Below, in pieces: positions 57,508-64,000 of a DNA stretch of 64,000 nucleotides. Every line of letters starts with the position of its first letter. Position 1 is the stretch's first letter. Location of the stretch: NCBI GenBank assembly GCA_030686995.1, contig CM060687.1, forward strand, positions 164,075,323 through 164,139,322. Reading direction: 5' to 3'. The translations under genes were made by a program, and so were the position numbers. The DNA is from Artemisia argyi. Taxonomy: Eukaryota; Streptophyta; Magnoliopsida; Asterales; Asteraceae. The notes beneath the pieces are model-generated. The model was not told the DNA's origin. It was given only the letters and a program-made list of their open reading frames with translations, and made no database searches.

Positions 57508-60500
57508 TTACAAGTTTACAAAATATTGCATATCTGCTAAGTTAACAAGATTTTGTATCCCAATATTTTGTATCCCAGCTTGTTGAAAATCGCCATGTAG
57601 AGAATTCCCTTGTCCTGTGCATTTTTCATCAACAATGCGCGCATTCGTTTGTAGAAACTTAACAAGTGCTGAAAATATCTCGTGTCTTGTTATGCGTTTG
57701 TTCACCTGTAAAAAGCAAAGTAAATTGAGCAACAAGATTTCACCCTTTTCTTATCCATTTAACAACGGCATTTCTTAGTCATCTCTTAAATCTTGAAAGA
57801 CTTACCTCGGGTTCAACTATGAAGCGTGCCCATATTTTATCACCGTGAGTTTCCATAACCCCTTTCAAGATTATCAACCCAAAACGCCGAATTATGTCTA
57901 CAATCTCAAGAAAGAATCCTTGTTCTTCGCAAATCATCTGAAACATATATAGGTACATTTAGATCATATCAGATTCACCACTAGAATAAATAGCATGAGT
58001 ATAGGCAAACTTATGTGTATATGTGTTTTTACCTCTATAAGCATTTGACCAGGTTCATCAAGGTCCTCAACCATTAGTGGACAAACCATTGTCTGATTTC
58101 CCAATTCGCAAGCCCATGTCACGCCATTTGTGCTCGTGTCATTTGAGTCAATCCTGTTATGCTGATCAATTATATAAACCGTGTTAAAGCTATAGTCTTG
58201 AATGTTAATTACCTGTTCGGGTGTTCAATAAATTATGCAACTAATGAACATGACTTTCCTCACCTTTCGTTCTTTGGCTTGTTTTATTTTGTCAGCTTGT
58301 TTCGCTAAATTTTGCATGAAAATCATGTGCTTGATGGTCCGATCCAACAAACAGTCAATACTCATCTGTAGATTCATAACACAATCAGGAACATTGTTAA
58401 AGTGTCATTTAACTTTTTGAGTCAAACTAGTCATTTCTTGCAAAGCAAAAGGAGAGGACATTTACAGTGCTGAAATGTTTCTTAATGCACATGTTATTCA
58501 AACTAATGCACCACTTTTTCTAGTGCATCAAGTCATCAACATGTAAAAAGTGGTGTATCTTACATATGACAGCACCCAAAAAACGACTCGTTTGACCAAA
58601 AAGTCAAAATTTGTGCAATTAAATGTAGAAGTAATATGTCTAATAAGTGTGAATACTAACCTTCTCACCATTGGGAATAAGTAGCCTTAACTCAGCCATC
58701 CGATCCAAAATTTGTTGGCGATCTTTGGGTCGGGGACGAGTCCCTGGTTTGGCTTTTTTCTTGATGGGCTTTAATGGTTCAACTTGCTTCTTAGCTTGCA
58801 TAACTGTGCTAGAATCACTCACACTATAACCATCAACCATGCGTAAACCAGACTGTGATATAGGCATAACCTCTTCCCACTTAGAATTTCCTGTTTTCCT
58901 CCGTTTTGCTGAAACTTGCTCATCAAAGTTAGAGATCGAATCAGCATTTGAAATACCAGAAACACTCTCCAAAAGCTCTTCGATACCAAGCTTTGAGAAC
59001 AATCTTTCTTTTGGACCAAGGGTAGTACAGTCAACACGCTGTGCTGACTTTGACATGGACATACATTCTGAACTGTAAGAATGAAAACCCGAGTGACTTC
59101 CATCTATAAACGGAGCTAAAATGTGTCCCAAATCACCACTGTTTCTGAGCAGGTCAACATCAGTACCAGAAATAGTCAAAGTCTCGTGTTTTCCATCAGA
59201 ATCGATGGGATTCAGTGGAGGGAAAGTTCCATTTTGAAAGAACTCATCTGGGATAGCAAAATCCGTAAAGAAAGATTCTTGGGGTGATATCAAGGAAGCG
59301 AACGCTTCATTCTGGTAACATGTTTGACCATCCAAAGAAGCCAAACCAACTTCAGACCCTCCAAGATTTAAAATTTCTTGAAACATACTTTTTGTTTGAT
59401 TAACAAATTCCATTGTCTCGAGAATCTGATACATTTAAAAAGAAAATACTGTATGTAAGAACATGTTAGGTAGACTAGACTACGAGAGATCAATTTTCAT
59501 AGGACCAACCTTGTCATAGGACCCAAACATTATAGTTATAAGGACTCAAAATTTCTTGAAACATCTAAAAGAGTACATTATGAGTGATCAATGATCATAG
59601 GACCAACCTTATCAATGGACCCAAATTGTACCACTCCTTGTGGCTCCACAGGGATGACTGCAATTGTCTGCAAAACATGAGAGAAAATGAGTTAACAATG
59701 TAAAAACAATGCTCCATTAAGTACACCTTGACCAGATATCCATCACACCTGTAAAATAGGATTAAGCGAAAAGAAGTACCTTCATACCGCCAGAAAACTG
59801 CCGACGAAATTCATAATCATCCTGAAAAGTAAGTTCAGGATGTTAGTTAGGGAGTGTTTGGATGTGCTTTTGTTCTTTGAGTGTTTTGATCATTTGGTTT
59901 ACAAGTAAGATGACCATTTACAACAAATTTTCAAAATCAGTGCTATTTCGACTATTTCTTAGCTAATTATAACAGATTATCTTGACCCGTAAATAATCAA
60001 ATATAACTATTCTATACAGTGCACTAACGCTATATATAAACTGATTATTTGCGAGTAGAAAACGAAAAAAACATATAATAATCACTTTCAAACCACAATG
60101 TAAGATACCTCTTTAGAACAAATAAGCATCCATAATTGGCGTCAAATGTTTGATATCTTAAATAAAGACAAAAGAATTTTACGAAACATTTAGAGAAAGT
60201 AATTTCGCAAGAAATAGAAGTTATCTATACCAGAAACATATCCCATATCGAACCCGAAAAATTCTGCTCATTGTAATGATCTTCTGAGGACATCCATATG
60301 TGTTTGTTGTTGTAAGCAGCTTGTCCAATTATCCTTATAAATGATAACAAATGAGATTTTTATCATTATCAACAAACATAAGAAAAGCAAGCCTAATTGT
60401 TTTAATGTAACAATTTTCATCAAATAATTATGAAAAAACGCATTTAGTTTTTATACAAAGTTATTGGTAAAAAAATCATACCCTCCTCCAAGTGGTACTT

Positions 60501-61064
60501 GACGAACCAAATTATCGATCAATGATCCGCATTTTTCCTCAAAGTAAGCATCTTGCAGTGTCAATAATCTATGAAGCAAATAGTATTTCACAATTTAAAA
60601 ATCAGTCAACCCAAAAATAAAAATGTATGTAAAGTGTATAGCAAGTGCAATTCTTGAAGCTTTTGAATCAAATGAGACTTAAACATGGCCAGTTGAAGTT
60701 AAAGGTGATAAACTTTTGTTAATAAAGTTGAATTTATGAGCAGTAAATTTGGAATATCTTCTTGATGGAATCATTGTTGTGAAGATCTCACTTCTTGCTA
60801 ACACTACTAAAAAGATATAATCTTTAAATTTTCTGATACTCACTTCAATACATTATATCAAAAACATAAAAAGAAAGAAATAGTAAATAAAATTTAAGTA
60901 AATATAAATGTAAGTTAAATAGATAATTATAGGGGAATATAAAGAGAATCATACATGGCATTTGGTTGATCATAGCTCCAAAATGCACCATAAGACCATC
61001 CATAAGAGCAACAAAGATTCTTGATAACATTTTTAACAATTGAATCTTGTTGTAATGTACCCAT
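57508..61064 (-). CDS. LONESOME HIGHWAY-like bHLH transcription factor (10 exons)
   Basis: Exons, 5' to 3' on the minus strand: 61064-60955, 60568-60482, 60333-60231, 59821-59780, 59667-59608, 59425-58661, 58365-58264, 58161-58033, 57937-57806, 57705-57508. All introns are GT..AG and phases agree; CDS is 1728 nt, 575 aa. Residues 1-140: MYC-type N-terminal domain (NLCCSYGWSYGAFWSYD, TIAVIPVEPQGVVQFGSIDK). Residues about 355-420: atypical bHLH (KAKPGTRPRPKDRQQILDRM, then SIDCLLDRTIKHMIFMQNL), the LHW-family signature. Residues 425-530: a C-terminal ACT-like dimerisation region (MVCPLMVEDLDEPGQMLIE, FFLEIVDIIRRFGL). Known: LHW proteins act in the nucleus, pairing with TMO5-type bHLHs in vascular cell division. 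It is shorter than Arabidopsis LHW (about 650 aa), so a bHLH155/156/157-type relative is more likely. No coding lesion is visible. Confidence 0.92.
59481..59628 (-). repeat. Partial duplication within intron 5 of the bHLH gene
   Basis: A block 'atcaa..tcataggaccaacctt.tca..ggacccaaa' occurs at 59489-59528 and, as the exon 5 end with its donor, at 59587-59626. Between them lies a copy of the early exon 6 sequence (atttcttgaaacat). Together they form a 55-nt exon-like unit (59510-59564) bounded by ttttag and gttgg. Confidence 0.7.
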
Positions 61065-61066
61065 TT

Positions 61067-61267
61067 TTACACACAATACCACTTAACAACAAGAAAAATA
61101 TATAGTTGTCGTTCAAAAAAACTCAGTTTACTGAATAGGAATTTTGTCTCTTTTCGCGAACAATAATATCGTAAACTGAAGTAGCTAAAACCAAAAAACA
61201 AAAATCCACCTGTAATAAGTGCTTTGCAAAGTAATTTGTGTAAAAAGCAGTTAAAAACAAAAAACAA
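61067..61267 (-). other. Upstream ORF ending 2 nt before the bHLH start codon
   Basis: A 66-codon frame in the same sense as the bHLH gene. Its TAA is followed by AA and then the main ATG. The peptide is Phe/Leu/Cys-rich. Some LHW-like genes are known to have conserved upstream peptides, but I cannot match this one from memory. Whether it is in the mRNA depends on the unmapped transcription start. Confidence 0.35.
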
Positions 61268-62343
61268 TGTTGGAATATTTGGAGATGATTAAGAAAAGGA
61301 AAGCTGAAATTGTATTTTCCAAGAAATGAATGAAAGAATGGTAGGTTATGTCTGTTGATACAATGCCAGAAATAGTACTACAAGATGATGATAGATGATT
61401 ATGATGTTTGAAGAATTGAAGGTTATGTATGATATGGTACTTAAGATAATATTTAAAAATGGCGTCAAATTTCTAAAAGGAAAAAAGCTGTTTTGTGCTC
61501 AAAGCTAAAAACACAATACCTACTAAAGCTGACCCTAGTACGAGACAGAAAATTGGGAATTTTAAGGTGAATTTTGTTATCGAAAACTGTTTATTTGTTA
61601 TTTTTGGAGCACTTTTATAAGTAAAAACTAACTTTTGGCTACATGATTTTTAACGTGGGTGTATTTTCATGCAAAGGTACACTTGAATTATTCAATCTTT
61701 GATTAGGTAATTCTTAATGTATATGATCAGATACAATCCAATATATATATATAAGTCTTAATTTCAACATCTAGAATGTTTCAAACTTTTGAAGAATAAT
61801 GTATTACAACTTACAAGGTTCAACTAACTATCCATTATTGTTTGTCACATTTTATTTGACTAGAAATACAATTTGAGCTTTTGTTAAACTTCCTTGAAAT
61901 TGCTTATAAATTAAACTATTACTAAGATCACTTGTCTATGAGTGATTATGACTATGAGAACAGTTATTATTTGACGCCTTTTGAAATTTTAACAGGGCAA
62001 GAAGATATTGTTAACCCCGTTTCAATATAAAATTGAACGCCATACAGTCCTTTCAAAATACTCAAAGAGGCAATCAAACATGTGAAGACTAAAGAAGGCT
62101 TATGTAACATACATGCAACTTGGTAACTGAAAGTATTGATAGTTACAAATTAGAGCTTATTAATTAAGTTATCTAAACTCCCACTTTATCGATGTAAGAC
62201 AAGTTCTTTTTTTAATGCCACAACTAATTTATCTTGTAATTCTTCTATTAATTTTAAATTTATCACAACCTAGAAAAATTGATATAATTTTCTTAAGTTG
62301 TTATAAATTTTATCCTTTAGATGTTTTGTCATCAGTTTATATT
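61268..62343. other. Upstream region of the bHLH gene
   Basis: It presumably holds the bHLH promoter (leftward). AT-rich. No TATA box was chosen with confidence. No other gene is seen. Confidence 0.4.
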
Positions 62344-62573
62344 CATGGACGGACCCACATGTATGCCGGGTGTGACACGAGCTACACCTGCTTTTAGGTC
62401 ACGAAGTGCAAAAAGATTTCAAAACTGTTATTTTTGTGGTATGTGCAACCCCGAATTTTTTATTTATTTTATTATTTTATTTTTTTTGCTACTTTCGTTT
62501 TTTACAATGTAACTTTAGTTAGCCCAACATTTTTTTGTGCAACACCCTTCTAAAAATCGTTGATCCGTCCCTG
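62344..62573. mobile_element. 230-bp hAT-type MITE with perfect 8-bp TSD
   Basis: Ends catggacggac and ttgatccgtccctg. tttatatt lies immediately outside both (62336-62343, 62574-62581). It contains a T-rich run and no coding capacity. The 60-63 aa frames crossing it are chance. Confidence 0.85.
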
Positions 62574-62581
62574 TTTATATT

Positions 62582-62926
62582 GTCATATGTACATAAGATT
62601 GGATGTAATTATTGATATTTCAGCTACACATCATCATTTATTGATTCACCAAATCAATATCACCCAACATATGTAGAGCTGATCTCCAAGCCAACCATAC
62701 AAATGTACCTCATTTAAACACAAAAATACTCACAATACACTCACGCATACAAACTGACAAAAGATTGTCAAGTGACACGCATGATAAAACCACCTCCAAG
62801 AGAGGGGTTTTCTAATGTGGTTAAGGGTTAATAAGCTTAACGCGTTAAAGGAGGGGACAATGCATGAAAGAAGCCACCATTGAGCAGTCTAATAATGGTG
62901 TGATTACCCGAATATAATACACACAT
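62582..62926. other. Spacer
   Basis: No gene. A palindrome ttaacgcgttaa occurs near 62838. Confidence 0.4.
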
Positions 62927-62930
62927 CTAT

Positions 62931-63688
62931 CTTACTATCTTATAATAAAAGAAGACCTACTTAATATAGAAACTCTTAAAATTCAGCAATCCAAGTTATA
63001 AAGCTAAACGTACAAGTAAGTAACACACATTTTCTAACATTTGCAAGTTCTTAAGCTCAAAGTACAACTAATTAAAATAGAAAAATATTAACATTAAATA
63101 CCATAAATAAATTATTGTGTACATTAAATACAATTAATTCAGTTATTAAAATAGAAATATATTAGCTACAATTTATTGTAGCTAACTCCCTACAATTTTG
63201 TGCTACATTTTGTGGGTCCCTGAGTTCATTTGTGGGTCCCTGATTTATTTTTGTGGGTCCTGAATCTTTTCTTATGTAATTTTAGTGAAGGATTGTAGCT
63301 AGTTGGCTACAATAATTGTAGCCAATATATCCCCTATTAAAATACCCTTTACATAAGAAATATAATTAATTATCAAGTACAACAAACTTAAATACAATTC
63401 ATGCAATAAATGTCACTAATATAAATAATAAAGCACATTATACTAATATTCAAGCCCGAACAGACAGCGGGCCAAATGGGCTCGAGCCTGAATGGCCACG
63501 GGCTAAACGGGCTCGAGCCCGAACTGACACGAGCCAACGGGCTCTAGCCCGAACGGTCACGAGTTAAATGAAATTCTTTATATTTGTAAATTTATTGTCA
63601 AAAAGAGCATAATATACTAAAATACATGATTCATCGAAAAGTTTTACTTCAGGGTACCCGTTGCCGCAACATGTGGGTACCCTGCTAG
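62931..63688 (+). mobile_element. Helitron A (758 bp, non-autonomous)
   Basis: The 5' end TCTTACTATCTTATAATAAA follows A (62930). The 3' hairpin cagggtacccg...tgtgggtaccctg is followed by CTAG (63685-63688) and then T. It carries a minisatellite at 63452-63563. No Rep/helicase frame. Confidence 0.85.
63452..63563. repeat. GC-rich minisatellite inside Helitron A
   Basis: About 3.5 units of roughly 31 bp of the form agcccgaac.g.ca.gggc.aa.gggctcg (starts at 63452, 63484, 63515 and 63546). Units contain gggctcgagcc, itself palindromic. Confidence 0.75.
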
Positions 63689-63835
63689 TACTACATATAA
63701 TAGAGGGATGACTCTCTCTCTCTCTCCAAAATTTTCATACTTACAAGTAATTAAGCATAGTGTACACCACTTTAATGCACATAATTTAAAAACTTACAAG
63801 AAAATAAACATAGTGTGCAACATTTTAATGCACAT

Positions 63836-63881
<46 letters not shown>

Positions 63882-64000
63882 TGCTATTGAAGGGGTGATT
63901 TAATGCACATACAATTAACACATCACTTAAATCACCTCTTTACTAAAATGTACAAACATCTTAACACAATGTACAATTTAATCCTAAGCCAAACGCTAAA

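Larger units (their letters stand above)
62927..64000 (+). mobile_element. Helitron B, interrupted after 4 bp by Helitron A
   Basis: TCTA at 62927-62930 joins to TACTACATATAATAGAGG at 63689 onward, together the same TCTATACTACATATAA start as at 41593 and 41918. The body (tctctccaaaattttca, tttaatgcacat, A-run at 63840-63877) also matches that repeat. It runs past the window end, so its 3' terminus is unseen. Confidence 0.7.

Noticed and set aside
58819..59103. 94-aa minus and 79-aa plus frames
   Set aside because: Other-frame readings of bHLH exon 6, whose own frame carries the LHW-family sequence.

Overview
This window is nuclear DNA from a plant, most likely a eudicot of the daisy family (Asteraceae). 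The evidence is spliced genes with GT..AG introns, very AT-rich spacers, a 12 kb Ty1/copia element whose polyprotein resembles those I know from Tanacetum-type genomes (an impression, not a search), chromovirus-like Ty3/gypsy LTRs starting TGTAACACCC, and a LONESOME HIGHWAY-type bHLH gene. I saw no tRNA, rRNA, CRISPR array or bacterial-style operon. Most of the window is nested transposable elements, and their boundaries can be fixed by target-site duplications (TSDs) read directly from the sequence.

Layout. 1-10.9 kb: the end of a hAT element, a 1.93 kb palindromic Mutator-type foldback element with a perfect 9-bp TSD (128-2060), a GGTTC-rich hAT-like element (2130-3066), a 3.47 kb solo LTR (3479-6946) and degraded spacer with a transposase remnant. 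10.9-22.6 kb: copia remnants around three copies of an LRAT-domain (LEAD-SENSITIVE1-like) gene. Only the third copy (20738-21549, two exons, 242 aa) is intact. A 1.7-1.8 kb segmental duplication links copies 1 and 3, and a 283-bp Helitron sits in one copy while the other keeps the empty site. 22.7-25.5 kb: a hAT-like element containing a 2 kb Helitron that carries a galactosyltransferase exon. 26.5-28.05 kb: a decayed copia element. A young 12.2 kb copia element (28051-40282, TSD tctac) is inserted in its LTR and encodes a 1412-aa gag and a 1158-aa pol on the minus strand. 40.3-42.6 kb: another copia RNase H remnant and tandem Helitron 5' ends. 42661-55185: a complete-ended Ty3/gypsy element (TSD tttga) on the minus strand. 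It has broken gag and no pol, a solo LTR nested in its 3' LTR, and, on the opposite strand, a TATA-box promoter followed by two related small hydrophobic ORFs. 55.2-57.4 kb: a SINE, an LTR-like repeat and a Helitron 3' end. 57508-61064: a ten-exon LHW-like bHLH gene (575 aa, minus strand), the main conserved host gene. 61-64 kb: spacer, a hAT MITE, and one Helitron inserted 4 bp inside another.

How the parts relate. The two host-gene families (LRAT-domain proteins and the bHLH regulator) have no visible functional link. The structure of the window comes from transposition: nested insertions give relative ages (the copia element is young, with 3 substitutions and one 10-bp indel between LTRs; the gypsy element is older). 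The most unusual item is the divergently transcribed pair of two-helix membrane peptides inside the gypsy element (47881-48482).
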